A stretch of DNA of 64,000 nucleotides from Asterias amurensis (GCF_032118995.1 NC_092665.1:11264512-11328511), one strand, 5' to 3'. Counted from the stretch's first letter, positions 1-12,957 are shown. Program-made: numbers and translations. Notes: generated by a model not told the origin, from the letters alone.

Positions 1-984
1 TGAGCGGGGAACTTTAGCTTGTGTGCACTCCACGTTACTATACTAGGCATTATTTGCTTACACAGCTAGCGCAGAAATTTTGCGCTTGTCGTGCAAGCGA
101 AGAATAGTTGTCATACATGTAAGCTAAGAATTTGGCGGTAAGCAGAGCCATGAAATTGTGCCCTGGTTATGTTGTCTGGTACCTTTGACGAAGTGACCTT
201 TTTTAATTGGTACTTTACCAACAGGCTCTTTATGAATACAGTATCTAGCTATTACAAATACATTCATTCCTTTTGGAAAATATTCCAAAGAAAACTGACC
301 TACAAAGTACCAGGCATTGAAACTGAAAGGCCAGACCAACACAGGTAATTACTTTCAATTCACAAAGCACAATACTAAAAACCTTTCTTTTTTCGTCACT
401 GCATTATCTCCCAGTGAAGCTGACCATTCCTAATCCAAAACTATTTTCCGCCAAGCCCTGTTTTCTTTACGCACCTTTCACTTGAGCAAACACAAGAGAG
501 CCACCCAAGGTTGATCCGCTAAGTTTACATAATTTGAGGGTTGTTCTCTTTTCATACTACCAGGCTACCAGCAGAGGACTGTTGTCTGCAAGGTCTCCTG
601 GCAGGGTGGCAAGTTTCTTCTATATCATTCAGACATTGCAAGGACCATACACCTTGTTAGTAAAATACTAAAGTGTAGCATTGTGCAGGAGGTCCAGTAT
701 TAAAGAAAACAGTGTTGCAGTTCTATCTATTTGTGGTTTTTTTTTGGTGTATTAACAAAGACATCCGCACAGCATGGTGATTCATGTTGACATAATACAA
801 CCAAATAGTTGGTTTAGGAACTTCAAACTCCATCGACTTGTCGCCACATCACAACCAGGCCTAATACTTTGCTCTTGAAAAGGGCAGGGCAGTTTTCCTT
901 TAGTGGAGGGCGGCACCGCCAGTATCAGGCCTGGATAATGCGACAATTCATCAACAGAAGGCTGAACAACTGGGCAATCAATTC
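1..984. repeat. Repeat-derived intergenic DNA, no gene seen
   Basis: Holds a fragment of the dispersed element with AAGCAGAGCCATGAAATT (near 140-170; compare 20940 and 19490). Near 855-945 is a copy of the repeat with AGGCCTGATAC and AAAGGGCA motifs, also seen at 2550-2735, 6150-6320 and 8080-8230. No conserved open frame. Confidence 0.5.
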
Positions 985-1555
985 TCCTGTCACACACACA
1001 ACCCTGTAACACTCACATGCCGTCACACTCACATTCCTGTCACACTCACATCCCTGTCACGCTTACATCACTGTCACACTCACATCACTGTCACACTCTC
1101 ATCCCGTCACACTCACATCCCGTCACACTCACATCCCTGTCACACTCACATCCTGTCACATTCACATCACTGTCACACTCACATCCCTGTAACATTCACA
1201 TGCCGTCACACTCACATCCCTGTCACACTCACATCCCTGTCACACTCACATCCTGTCACACTCACATCACTGTCACACTCACATTACTGTCACACTCACA
1301 TCCCGTCACACTCACATCCCGTCACACTCACATCCCTGTCACACTCTACACATCTCTGTCACACTCATATCTCTGTCACACTCACATCTTTGTCACACAA
1401 TCACATATCTCTGTCACACTCACATCCCTGTCACACTCACATCCCGTCACACTCACATCTCCCCGTCACACTCAACCCCATCACACTCACATCATGTAAA
1501 AAGTCAACTTTACCATCACAATCACATCTCGTCAGAATAGTAACTCACATGAAAC
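985..1555. repeat. Minisatellite, about 16-18 bp unit CACTCACATCCCTGTCA
   Basis: More than 30 imperfect copies of CACTCACATCCCTGTCA and its 1-3 bp shorter variants (CCCGTCA, CACTGTCA). It creates an apparent 160-codon frame of Ser-His-Pro-Val repeats, which is a by-product of the array. Confidence 0.95.
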
Positions 1556-1859
1556 TGACAGCTGGCCCAAATACGCAAACAACCGCAAAGAACATCTATT
1601 TAGCCGGAGGATAAATGATCTAAACACAACACCTCCACTCAGAAATTCATTCCATGAACCCATAGCTCCGTGTGTGAACTTGACCCCCATCTGCCTACCG
1701 TATCCCGACCCGCCTCAAGGCACTTCGGTTCCCACTTAAAGACTCTATCCAAACAATCTAATTCCCACATCCATTATTGGTTCCCCTGTGGAGGATGGTT
1801 TCCCTTAACATACTTTTGGTTTTAGGCGGCACACTGTGGGTTCGGCGAATAAAGAGCTC

Positions 1860-2100
1860 CTCTGTCTTACAGTTCCCAATATTTTATTACATTTGATATC
1901 TGAAATAAAAAAGTTGCATCCCCCTAAAAGGTGATCCCTCTGTTGCCGCTTTCCAGGTTGTATCTTAAACTTGGTGTGATCCCTGGCTATACAGCTAGCA
2001 GTTAACAGTTGAATGGCTTCTGACTGGCACCCCCCCCCCCACCACCCCCCAAAAAAAAGGGCTAGATAGATTAATTGGTAGATTGCGGGCACGTTGATCC
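1860..2100 (+). repeat. SINE tail fragment
   Basis: AAAAAGTTGCATCCCCC with AAGGTGATCCCTC and a later TGTGATCCCTGG match the tail seen at 61325-61400 and, inverted, at 48240-48350. A poly-C/poly-A tract at 2031-2059 interrupts it. Confidence 0.55.
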
Positions 2101-4847
2101 GTACATGTAGGTTGTTGGGTCAAATCACGGTGTAGTCAATCTTTCTATGTTCGGCCCCAAAGTAATGTAGTTCTGATAGAAGATGACTGATTGTCTAATT
2201 GTACTACATGATTCTTCATGAAGGCAACATAGCCTTGGTGCCCCTTGAAATGTTCCAGTGCACATTTTACTTTCCCTCATATACATGTAGTTGCCCTACA
2301 AAGTACTTTAGTTTGTTTTTAAAGCCTTCCATGACCAGACGCCAATAATATCAAGGATTGCTTTACTTTTCATAACCCATCTCGCCCCAATCTTCGCTCT
2401 TCTAGAGACCCATTTTTGCTTACCATTCCTAAAAATCGTCATGCTCTTATGACAAGGAAGTATCAGGCCTGCGTTCAGTGAGGATCTAAACAAACCTACC
2501 CTCAACAGAAAATAAAACCTTGCATGTAGAGGATGTAGACAGCGACACTACATGTACATCGGGCCTGATATTTCACAGATGCAACAAACTACGAAGGCAA
2601 TTGCCTCTGTGCCCCCTGGTCAATGCCTTGTTGCCCTTGAAATACTCCAGTAAAAACTTACATTTTCCTTGTAGGGTGCCCTTTATCAAGGAGAAAATGC
2701 GTAAGTGCCCTTGCCCTTTAAAGAATTTCTAAGCACAACCAGTAATTTCCCTGAAGAAGTCAGGCCAACCACAGGTTATTTTCAGTAACCAAGAAGCTAT
2801 GACTTAAAAAACAACACTACATGTACATGATCCAGTATTCAGATATTCCATGATCCAACTGCACTTTAAAGCAATAGAAATTCAAAACCACAACCAAAAC
2901 AGCCAAACACTTCGCTCATGGGGGGTGGGGGGGGGGGCGGTTTGGATGATAGGACAAAGGTCATAGTCAAAGCTGAGTTGGGATCACAGGGGTCATGCAG
3001 AGTCACATAAGTCATAAGTGAATGCATTCCTTCTGTAGTCTATCATCAGTTTCTGTTTATAATCGAGTCCACAATTCAATTGGGTCAGTACTATTGCCAG
3101 AAAACTCTAGCCCCCTTATCATCTCAGGGCTTGAAATTTACACAGCTGTCTTTAAAATTAAATTTTAAAAAGAGTGAAAAAACACTTGTTTTGTCCCCCG
3201 TACCACTATTTGCATGGCGGACACATCGGACAACTCTTTTTAGTGTGAAAGCACGGTACTTTAAACTCGATTTAAAATGAAGCTCGTTATAATTTCACTC
3301 AGAAATAGTGGCACAGATTTACTTTTACTCTCAATAAGAGCAAAACTGACATCACTTGGACAAGAGAGTGAGATTTATGTTACGAGAGTAGACCAGCAGG
3401 CCCAAGGCGAAATTGAATGACTGTTTTGGGGAGATTTCAATTTCGTACATGGGGAAAAACAAAAAACAATAGTGTTCAGTGCCTTTAAGTGAAATTGAAC
3501 TTGTTTTGGGGAGATTTCAATTTCGTACATGGGGAAAAACAAAAAACAAACAAACTTTAAGGAACTTCAGTCCATATCAATAAGTTTAAAGTGCAAGTGA
3601 CTGTTGTACGTGCACAGCTGGGTCCCAAAACCCTTCAATAAATACTTTAAAAAGACCACCGGATCTTTGGAACTGATTAGATCCTCTAACAATTTCCTCT
3701 TTATTGGTCGTATTTGATAAGGGGAAAACAACTTCCTTGTCAAAACACGCCTGTCGTGGATAAACTATAATCTTCATGTATCCTTAACTTTCCCATCCTG
3801 AGCTATATTTCTACTCCAGTTCTTGTTTTTATTTCACAGTTAAAGGGAAGGTATGTACGTCATTTGGTAATTACTCGTTAAAGTACAGTGTAATTCCAAT
3901 AAAGACTTATTGGTTAGAAGTACAGTGCTCAGCTTTTGATAGTATTTATAAACAGTTATTTTGAGAATCATTTCCCTTTGCAGTAATGTGGTAATGAAAA
4001 AATACACCAGATTTTAACCCCCGAATTTTAATCTGAGAAGCATTACCGACACTAACGTTTCTCAGATTGTGTATTCCAATTGCTGATTATTCATCGTGCG
4101 CCCTGTTTATATTTGTGCAACTTTGACTGTTGAGAAAAGAAAGAGCAAAGGCGATAATTTCAAACTGTCAGACAGATCTTTTTTTTTGTATAAAAAGTTA
4201 CGCTTTCAAATGATGGTCAGCCGACCATTGCTTCAACGGACACAAATTGAAATTTTTCTTTGAAATTTAGTTACTGACGTTAATGAAATGACTTGCGGTG
4301 TACTCTACCAACGGGAAATTGAAGTCCGGCCCTGAAACAATGTTAGTGGTTACTTACTTGGGAATCGTGTGTCTTTCAGTCAATAAAGTTATTTTGAAGT
4401 AACTTGGAAGTTATGTCTGTAAATTATGAAATCATACAATGTACCTTTAAACCATGCACCAATTTAGTTTCATTTCGTTTGAAGGAAGTAAAACAACAAC
4501 AATCGACTAAAACAAATTTCTTTCTTTGTTTTTGGTTTGATATGAAAAGTTTACACTGGGGAAGAAAAACCCTTAGTTTTTAACATGTAGCGGGCGTTAA
4601 TAATTAAGTTAACAGACCAACTGGGTTAGTCATTTGAAAGTGTTTGATCAACAGAGTTCAACCCTAAGGTTCAACAAAATAATGGTTGGGAATTTTGTTT
4701 TTAAAAGTTTATCTGATATGTGCAGTGTACACTGCAGACACAGTGAGCCAGCATACATGTAGATCAATATGGGCAATCTACAATGTACATTGTACAAATT
4801 GTAATGGGTAATTCCACTGTGACTCATGTTACACTAACCACAGATAT
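2101..4847. other. Intergenic DNA with diverged repeats
   Basis: Inverted copy of the AAAGGGCAC / AGGCCTGATA repeat at about 2555-2735, and a poly-G tract near 2921-2938. A tandem duplication of about 60 bp (GGGGAGATTTCAATTTCGTA at 3429 and 3499) lies here too. Nothing recognisable as coding; 3838-4850 is plain AT-rich sequence. Confidence 0.5.
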
Positions 4848-5017
4848 TTAAAGCCATTGGACATTTTCTGAACAGAACAAAAATTTAAAGTTCACAGATT
4901 TACAAATAACTTACAGGGTTTACAGAGGGTAATGGTGAAAGACTTCCCTTGAAATATTATTCCATGAAATGCATGCTTTACTTTTTGAGAAAACATTAAA
5001 ACAGTCACAACCCTTTA
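4848..5017 (+). mobile_element. Truncated TTAA MITE, family with CCATTATACACTTTCGGT ends
   Basis: Starts TTAAAGCCATTGGACA and carries the family's CACAGATTTACAAATAACTT and AGGGTTTACAGA blocks. It ends near a second TTAA after one half only. Confidence 0.65.
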
Positions 5018-5099
5018 AGCTCCGACTTTCTGAATGTCCTTAATAACCTGACTGATTGATCATCAACTTGCAAAGTTGAAATCTGTCAATTAAATCAAA

Positions 5100-5825
5100 A
5101 ACGTATTTCAAAATATTCAGTCAGGAAAATCATTCCAGTATATCCAGTTAAATCCTATGATCCATTTAACAAAGTCACTTCATGAATGGAATCACCCAAA
5201 TCTACTCATCATTAGTCGAGATGGCTACTTAGAATGCACGAACCTAGAGCCTACAAGAGCATTTCTTGGTTCAACATCCAGCAAAACCGGATCTACGTAC
5301 GTACATACAATGCAGAGCATAGTGTAACTGATTTCAAAATATTCAGTCAAGAAAATCATTCCGTATATATACCCGTGATCAATTTAACACTTGTACAATA
5401 ATATGGAATTGTCTAAATCTAATCATCTCTAATCACAATGACTACTTAGGGGCCATTCATAATAGTCATTGTTAAAATAATAAAAAATTCGAAATTGTGG
5501 GTGGGTGGGTCAAAAGAAATAACTGCAAATCAATTTTTTTTTTTTTACATGATAAAATAAAGAAGGCTGCTCGATCTGCTTGATGTTGGAGTCCTTTGAC
5601 CTGATAAATCTGCATCATTTGAGGCATTACTTTATTCTTTAGTTATAGAGTATATTGTGAAGTAAATCAATATTTAAAAATCGAAATTTGGGGTGGGTGG
5701 GTGGGTCAAAACAATTTGAACAAATTTTTGAACATTGACTATTATGACTGGCCCCTTTATGTACAAACCTCCACTAAATACAAGAGCATTTCTTGGTTCA
5801 ACATCCAGCAAGACCGGATCTAATT
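5100..5825. repeat. Local segmental duplication (5100-5295 and 5330-5825)
   Basis: Both copies share TTCAAAATATTCAGTCA, AAATCATTCC, CTACTTAG and AAGAGCATTTCTTGGTTCAA in the same order. The second copy is interrupted by a 308-bp inverted-repeat element, so the first copy is the empty site. Confidence 0.8.
5449..5756. mobile_element. 308-bp MITE with GGGGCCATTCATAATAGTCA termini
   Basis: The left terminus GGGGCCATTCATAATAGTCA is mirrored at the right end (TGACTATTATGACTGGCCCC). It is flanked by TTA on both sides (5446-5448, 5757-5759), and the paralogous empty site at 5229-5234 has a single CTTAG. The TTA duplication suggests a Harbinger-like origin. Sub-terminal GGGTGGGTGGGTC blocks occur in both halves. 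Confidence 0.8.
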
Positions 5826-7343
5826 ACACGGCAGAGAAGTCGGTAACAGCATAAACCATGCTGACGACCAGCAGGACACAGAGGGCAGCAAATCAGAGAC
5901 GACATAAGAAAGTGAAAGACTCGAGCTAACAACAGACGTAAACGTCCAGGTTGGCGGTCTGAGTATCATCGTGATTGAAAATTATAAACATGAGTGTAAG
6001 GAATACGACTGCTGGGCTTTGACCACTTTGCTTGACCATTGCTTGACCTATGTAAGTGGACCCTCAAACAGTGGAACCTGTGAGGTACATGTACCACATG
6101 TTTGCAAATAGTCACAGAGCCAAAATAAACACCAAGTAGTAGGCCTGTACATGTACGTATGCTTCGTTTTTGAAAAGGGGATGGGCACCAAGTCATTTTC
6201 TCCTTGGTAAAGAGCACCCTATGAGGAATTTTGTAAATTTCTACTCAGAGCATTTCAAGGGCACCAAGGCAATGACCAGGGGCATGGTGATGTGCCTTTT
6301 TTGCCGTCTGAAGTAGACAACATTCCAAAACCTTGTTTCAGATTCAGTGTGCTTTGGACAAACACTCCCAAAATGTGGGTCCAGAATCAAACGTAAATAT
6401 CGACTGCAAACCTAACCTCATGACGCCAGTGGCTACTGCACATTGTAAGCCATTACTACAGTACATATGTACATACATAAATGTGCACTAAATTATGTCT
6501 ATAAAAAATGCCCTTGAATTCAGCGCTCACCTGTTTACGTTTCATTAAAAATTTATCTCAATGTCCCCACTAGTGGAGGAATCCATTATCATACATACTT
6601 CAAAGGCATGCAGTCAGCTTTTATCAACAGAGGAACAGCACATTTCTGTAGTAGGGCAGGCTTTTGTGGGCGTGTTGGGGGGGACAGGGGTGTCTACCCA
6701 TTGACACTGTAGGACCTAACAAAATAAATCCGGATAATTTGACAGATTGAGTATGTCCTCACGTCACTTTTGAGTACAAAACCAAGGAAGACACCAATGG
6801 TAAAAAAAAAAATCAGTGTAAAAATAAAGGGAGAATGAAGAGAAAATCTTGAGTTACCGCTTTGACAAAAGTCTGTGAGATACATGTACATGTAATGTCT
6901 ACATTCTGTTGAAGGAAATCAGAAAGTTTAATTCCAAAAGTAAGAAATTGTGTGGTGGGGCGGAAAAAGAGTAAATTTCGCCAGTGGTGGTTGGGAAATC
7001 ACGAGTGCCGGGCGGGCTTTCCTGCACCGACCACCATGGGCAGAACCCTGCTAACATGTACCCATTGATAGAATGAGGATGTCTACGCTTCATTTTCATG
7101 CACAAAACCAATGGGAAGTCACTTTGAAGAAAAAAAAACTAATTCCAGATAGTGGGAGAATAAAGAGACTTCCTGAGTCAAACATGTACTGGGGTTTTCC
7201 CCATTCACTATCACTGTATCCAAACTGATGCTGGAAAGATAAATAGTCTGGTTCCTTTTAGGTATGATGATAATCAGTATCAATGAGTATCACTGCACAC
7301 ATGGTACTTGACCAAAATAGTAAAGGCACAATGAACAACCGTT
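5826..7343. other. Intergenic DNA, one dispersed repeat copy
   Basis: 6140-6320 is a direct-orientation copy of the AGGCCTG...GGGCACCAAGG repeat. 6670-7130 has short locally repeated pieces (CCCATTGA, ACAAAACCAA). No gene recognised. Confidence 0.45.
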
Positions 7344-7637
7344 CCAGACAGGCGCTCACGAGTCTCGCCGAACCACAATTTGAATTAAGTACATGAAACG
7401 TTCAACGTCTGAAACAGTTACAATGTACATGTAGGAGCAACTGGATGCGATGGAAGTCAAAAGATTGGCTGTTGCAGTTGTTCAAAATGACTCTGGAGCA
7501 CCTTGGTTTCAGACGTCGATCTTGTCATGAGCCTGTAAATGTTAAGTTCGCCTGTCAGAAACCAAAATTGATTTAGGTCAACCTAGAGTTGCTCCTAATC
7601 TAATGGGCTCGGCGCAACTCTGGCGCGCCTGTCTGAA
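7344..7637. mobile_element. MITE with CAGACAGGCGC termini
   Basis: The left end TTCCAGACAGGCGCTCACGA is mirrored by GCGCGCCTGTCTGAAA at the right end, about 294 bp apart. An internal CGTCTGAAAC is also inverted against GTTTCAGACG. Confidence 0.7.
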
Positions 7638-8079
7638 ACTGGTGTACAACATGTAATGTATTGTACATGTACATGTAGGCCTATGAAGTACAAAATTTAA
7701 ATAAATATTAATGAACTCATTCGAACTGAAGCACAAATTATCCAGTAGAAATTGTACATTAGAATGTTCCAAACTGTTTGGAATAACATTTAATACGTGT
7801 ACTAGCGGAAAATATCCGTTATACAGCATTGCTGCTACACAAAATGTATCAGTTCTCAAAAATCATCCTCCTCAATATTAGCATTAAGTGTGCACAAAAC
7901 TTGTTTAGTCTAAATATTTTGCTATGCAAAACTAATTAGATTCAGACATCATTCCCTGACCACATCATTACAAAAACACAAGGGATACCTGGTAAGAATG
8001 ATGCACGTGTACAGGTTGGGCCAAGTACACGTACAATGTACAACGTACGTAAATAGAAAGTTGCAACTACTTTATCTTA

Positions 8080-8230
8080 ATGCAGGCCTGAATGCTTTGT
8101 TTTTTAAAGGGCAAGGGCACCAAGGCGATTTTCCCTTAGTAAAGGGCACCCTAGGACTGAGGAAAATTGTAAATTTCTACTGTAGCATTTCAAGGGCACC
8201 AAGGCAATGACCAGGCTCCGTGAAGTACCA
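8080..8230 (+). repeat. Dispersed repeat (AAAGGGCACC family)
   Basis: GCAGGCCTGAATGC, GGGCAAGGGCACCAAGGCGA, AGTAAAGGGCACCC, then CATTTCAAGGGCACCAAGGC and CCAGGCCTATACT. The same ordered blocks occur at 6140-6320 and inverted at 2555-2735. Confidence 0.75.
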
Positions 8231-8728
8231 GGCCTATACTGTAAACTGTACAATTGCACAAATTTTTTTGTTTGCCAACCCTCCTACATGTTTCTATTCT
8301 TGGTAGCATTTTCTGGTAAGCTGACCAACAATTAGAAGCCATTCAACTGTCATGAGTTGGTATAGTGGCACAACCTTGCACAGTTAACTAACCACATGAA
8401 GTTGTAGGCTGTTTAACTGCTAACTTAATAATCTTTCATTCAAAAACCGCAGTGGGGTATTTATATTGAATGGTTCAGGATCAAAGCATAGAAACCAATT
8501 ATGGAACTAACAAGCATTCAACTGGAGGGGAACGCAAAATAACTATCCACGTAAAGTTTAAACTCTCCAAACACTACATTATCAAACTGACATGCATTGC
8601 ACCGGAAAATATAAAGTTCCTTTCGACTAATTCTCTGAATGCTGTGTCATAATATCAAAGTACATTTGTAACATGCACTGCACCAAAGAATATAAAACTA
8701 GACATGATTGCATTTGTGCACAAATGCA

Positions 8729-9713
8729 GAGCTGTTTCGTTAATAACAATTTAAATTTTGTCAACTGAATTTGAAATTTATTCTTTTTTTAAAGCAGTTA
8801 TGACTAATCCAGGCTATTAAAAATTAATTTAATTTGGATTATACCATGTTCGGATAGCAATTTATTCGTTAAAGGTGCAAAAATTGAAAAAATCATAAAA
8901 TATCGTGTGATGACGTCACTATGACGTCGTTTCACAATTCACGAGAGCTTGCCAATATCTAACAACCTACCAAGTTTCAACATAATCGCATAATTATTTA
9001 GAGAGTTATATTAGTTCAAAAAGTGCACCTTTAAGGCCGCGTCACGTGACCCCCAATGACGTCATTGATCTGAAACTTCACACATATGATGGCTGCCTGA
9101 CAGTTAATGTGTGTGTAAAATTTGAAGTGATTACAAAAAACTTAACCACACACATCTTCAAAAAGTCCATTTTGACGAGTTTTCAACCTGCCGCTAGAGG
9201 GCGCTGTTGCATTTTGTGACGTCATTGGTATTTTTTTTTAACTGCCCACCCTTGCCACGCACTTACATCGTTAAAAGCAACTTCATATCTTTTTCCAATT
9301 TTGAATTAGAGGGCCACTTCCGGTTTCGACCGGAAGTAGAGGTCATGTGAGGTCACGCACACGAAACAAAATGAAGACCTTATTTATCCCTCCCCAATTC
9401 CGCAAACAGAAACCTAAGGTCTCTTGTGGCTGATTTGTTATAAATTTTCAGACATTTAAAATACAACACCTTTAAGATGACGTCACGTGACTTCTGATTA
9501 TGTCATAATGACATCCTTGTTTCGCAATGATCATTGCACCAATACCTTTCATCCCTGAAAATTTCATTGCAATTGCTCTTTGGGAACATTGCAAATCAGC
9601 ACTTATATGAAATTTTTCTGAAGATGACAAATAAAAAAAATAATAATAATAATAATTAAAAAAACTTTAACAAAAACAAGAGCTGTTTCGCTGCGCTTCG
9701 CTACGAAACAGCT
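8729..9713 (+). mobile_element. Interspersed element ending in a hairpin, rich in TGACGTCA
   Basis: Starts near AGAGCTGTTTCG and ends with an A-rich tract, (AAT)n and a perfect hairpin: AGCTGTTTCG (9681-9690) and CGAAACAGCT (9704-9713). Inside are at least three TGACGTCA palindromes (8905, 9058, 9217, with a TGACGTCACGTGAC at 9479) and AAGTTTCAA motifs. A relative occupies 56400-58215. No coding capacity. Confidence 0.65.
9191..9205 (+). promoter_or_regulatory. CTCF-like motif in a repeat
   Basis: CCGCTAGAGGGCGCT matches the core of the bilaterian CTCF consensus (CCRSYAGRKGGCGC). It lies inside the 8729-9713 element. Binding is not shown. Confidence 0.4.
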
Positions 9714-11871
9714 AATTACATTCCACTAAAACAAATTAATTCTACAAATACTGCATTATCAAACTAACATGCATTGCACCGGAAAGTATAAAAGTTACAA
9801 AACATTCCACTAAAAACTTTATACATGTGACTCTCTGAATGTGTCAATATCGAACAGACATGCAATGCATTGCACCAGAAAATATAAAATTACATTCCAC
9901 TAAAAACTTTAATTCCCAGAAATAAAGCCCTTGTGAGCCCCAACAGTATACATGACACAGTTTGCACATGTGCAGCCTAGTTCCCCCTTGACCTTAGCAC
10001 ATCCTTCAGGCAATATTTAACAGAGGCAATCTAACACATCCTACGAGGACGTTGTCACAACTTATGAAATAAGGTTTCCATCAGACTAAGAAAATAAAAT
10101 ATAATAATGGACAATTGACAGGTGCTAGTATCAATATGCTTGCGTCGATCACACGCAAATTAAAAAACTTTTGAGCGTTGAGCAGCAGTGGAGCACATCT
10201 TCCCGAGTGATCCCAATGCCATCGTAATGATAAAAACACATCCCTAAGGCATTTTAATTTAGTATCTGCCAACTGGAAATGTATACTGCACAGACAAACA
10301 TACTATTTAATGGCTTTATTGGTTGGTTCAACTGCTAACAATTAAGTATTCCTCACTTGCGGCCAATAATTTGTGAAACTTTAAAAAAAGAGCTGTTTTT
10401 TATGCATGTAAAATTTACTGTCCAGAGCAGGATTTGAACCTGCCACCTACCTGGGCCCAACGTCATAAAATATGTCAAGCATAAAAACTCGCTAAACACA
10501 GAAAAGTATTGCTTAGCAGAATCAGGTTACCAGCACAAATTACATTATACTCAATTTTTGCTTCTAAGCAAAGAAATTTGTCAAGAAGTATTTTCTGAAA
10601 TATTCATTGTGGTTTTACCCATGAACACACCAATCTGGGTTAGCACTGTCTCAGTACTTTCCAGAGTTCTTTGGAAAAAAAAACATCTCCAGAGGCATAT
10701 TACTCAGGTGGGATTCGAACCCACAACCTTTGCAATTCCAGAGCAGTGTCATGCCAACTAGACTTACTTATTTTCTGCTTTAAAATGGCTTGATGAAATT
10801 TGGCCCTTGATTAAGATCGAGTCAGTACTATCTACATTACTAAATTGAACATTCTTGGCTCCCACATTCATTGAGCACTTCAATATTGTGGAATCAAACA
10901 AAATGCATCTTATCGATCAAGTGTGCCACAAGACTTTCAGACTGATGCCTAAAGGACTCTTTAAAACATCAGTCGACAAATTAAATTAACATCACCATAT
11001 ATCGGCCGAATAACTCCCTGACATTTTTTTGAGATGCGTACATGTCATCACCGTCGGTCATCTGACCTACTCACTGATTGATAAACCTGATGTATATTGT
11101 CAAAGAAATCTGTCACGCCACATTTTAACTCTTATTAAACTAACTCTATGGTGTCCCAGTCCCAATACATTGTAATTAAGGAGAGTGTACATTGATTTTA
11201 TGAAAGTTGCACTTTATATGTTTAAAAAAACAAAACAAAAAAACAAAAAACAAAAACAGGAAAACATTTGAGCAAATTTTGTTTGATAAAATACCAAAAC
11301 TGTGAATCTCACTTCCCATTACGACAACAATTTTACTGCAACTTGACTCAGTGTAACACACACAAACTAACAAATGAGGGTTTTTGTTTTAATTTAGTTA
11401 TGTTTTGTTTAGAAATAATATCCAACAATCAACAGAGTCGTTGCAAAAGAAAAACTTTCGCTTTTGGTCACCCCATACATGTGTGGAAGTCAACAACATT
11501 TTATCAAACAGATCCATATCCCAGATAGTCAGCAGACATTAAATGGGCCGTAGCTCAATGTATGATTGAGGAATAACACAGACTACACAGAGAGCACCTG
11601 TTTCATCAATGCCACCAGACTATCAGAGTATTCAATGTGTCACAGTTAGGTTTGTTAATGGAAGGTCTAGCCCCTGACTCTCTTTATCACTTGTTTCGAT
11701 CATCATCCAATTACAGACTAAATGGATTTTTCCTCTAAGGGGGTTTACTAGGGAGGTGAGCCAAATGTCTTGACAAAGTCTTAAAGGAACTACCTCATTC
11801 AACATTGTTTCAGTGAACCATGTACTGTTGCAACATAACACTGGTCTCAATGATCAAAGTTTAACTTTACT
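9714..11871. other. Intergenic DNA with SINE/tRNA-like fragments
   Basis: Contains inverted B-box-like pieces (GGATTTGAACC at 10432; GGGATTCGAACCC at 10711) from tRNA-derived elements. A fragment of the CCCAATTTCATAAA repeat lies near 10455-10530. Otherwise no structure or coding exon seen. Confidence 0.45.
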
Positions 11872-12274
11872 TTAAGGCAGTGGACACTATTAGTAATTAC
11901 TAAAAATATTTATTAGCATAAAACCTCACTTGGTAACAAGTAATGGAGAGAGGTTGGTAGTATAAAATATTGTGAGAAGCAGCTCCCTGTGAAGTGGAGT
12001 AGTTTTTGAGAAAGAAGTAATTTTCCACGAATTTGATTTCGAGACCTCAAGTTTAGAACTTGAGGTCAAGTTTAGAACTTGAGGTCTCGAAATCAAGCAT
12101 ATGAAAGCACACAACTTCCTGTGACAAGGGTGGTTTTTTCTTTCATTATTATCTCCCAACTTCGATGACCGATCGAGCTCAAATTTTCACAGGTTTGTTA
12201 TTTTATGCATGTTGAGATACACCAACTGTGAAGGCTAGTCTTTGACAATTACCAATAGTGTCCACTGCCTTTAA
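11872..12274. mobile_element. TTAA MITE, AGGCAGTGGACACTATTGG family, copy 1
   Basis: Bounded by TTAA; the ends AGGCAGTGGACACTATT and AATAGTGTCCACTGCCT are inverted. The centre is the family palindrome, GAGACCTCAAGTTTAGAACT with its mirror, here with a 16-bp local duplication. TTAA insertion is typical of piggyBac-type transposases. Confidence 0.9.
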
Positions 12275-12299
12275 AAGCAAAAAACGCTTTAAAGGAATC

Positions 12300-12500
12300 T
12301 TTTATTTGTTTTATAATATTAAATACGTCTGGTAAGAAGCACTTCTAGACAGTGCAAGTTTGTATTGAAACTTTTGCAAAGAGCACCACACCACTGTATA
12401 AATTTTTGCTTGTACAGCGCCATGAGCGTCATGCCTGACGGACCTGAGCGCTCTATAAGAGGCCACTATTATTATTATTATTATTATTATAACTGCACAG
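12300..12500 (+). repeat. SINE/LINE 3' tail with (TTA)n
   Basis: GACCTGAGCGCTCTATAAGA followed by ten copies of ATT. The GCGCTATATAA-(ATT)n ending recurs at 24030, 46050 and 51870. Confidence 0.7.
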
Positions 12501-12589
12501 GGCACCAAGGCAATCTAAGGGAACCTTTTGTATGTGAAGGCAATGGTTTTTTTTTTTAACCATTATTCATGTCATTCCAACTTGAGAAA

Positions 12590-12957
12590 TAACCAAATTG
12601 TCAAAGTCCAGTCTTCTTACTTCTTGGTGTATCTCAACATATATGCATAAAATAAGAAACCTGCGAAAATTTGAACTCTATTTGTCGTTGAAGTTGCGAG
12701 ATAATAATGAAAGAAAAAACACCTTTTTCACACGAAGTTGTGCTTCAGATGCTTGATTTCTAAACCTCAAAATTAAATTCCGAGGTCTTGAAATCAAAAT
12801 TACTTCTTTCTCAAAAAATGTGTCAATTCAGAGAGAGCCGTTTCTCACAATGTTTTAAAATATACTATCAACAGCTCCCCATAACTCGTTACCAAGTAAG
12901 GTTTTATGCCAATAATTATTTTGAGTATTTACCAATAGTGTCCACTGCATGCCTTTA
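12590..12957. mobile_element. TTAA MITE, same family, copy 2 (left end lost)
   Basis: Begins inside the element (GTCAAAGTCCAGTCTTCTTA), keeps the central inverted GAGG.CTTGAAATCAA, and ends ACCAATAGTGTCCACTGCAT then TTTAAG. Confidence 0.75.

Noticed and set aside
1017..1499. 160-codon open frame of His/Ser/Pro/Thr repeats
   Set aside because: It is a by-product of the CACTCACATCCCTGTCA minisatellite, with no flanking splice or start context.
5828..5900. Minus-strand hydrophobic stretch (FAALCVLLVVSMVYAV) before a stop
   Set aside because: A stop codon immediately precedes it in frame and there is no ATG. The only AG acceptor falls within it, so it cannot be built into an exon with confidence.
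7578..7859. 93-codon minus-strand open frame
   Set aside because: Starts outside and ends within the CAGACAGGCGC MITE, with no similarity recognised.
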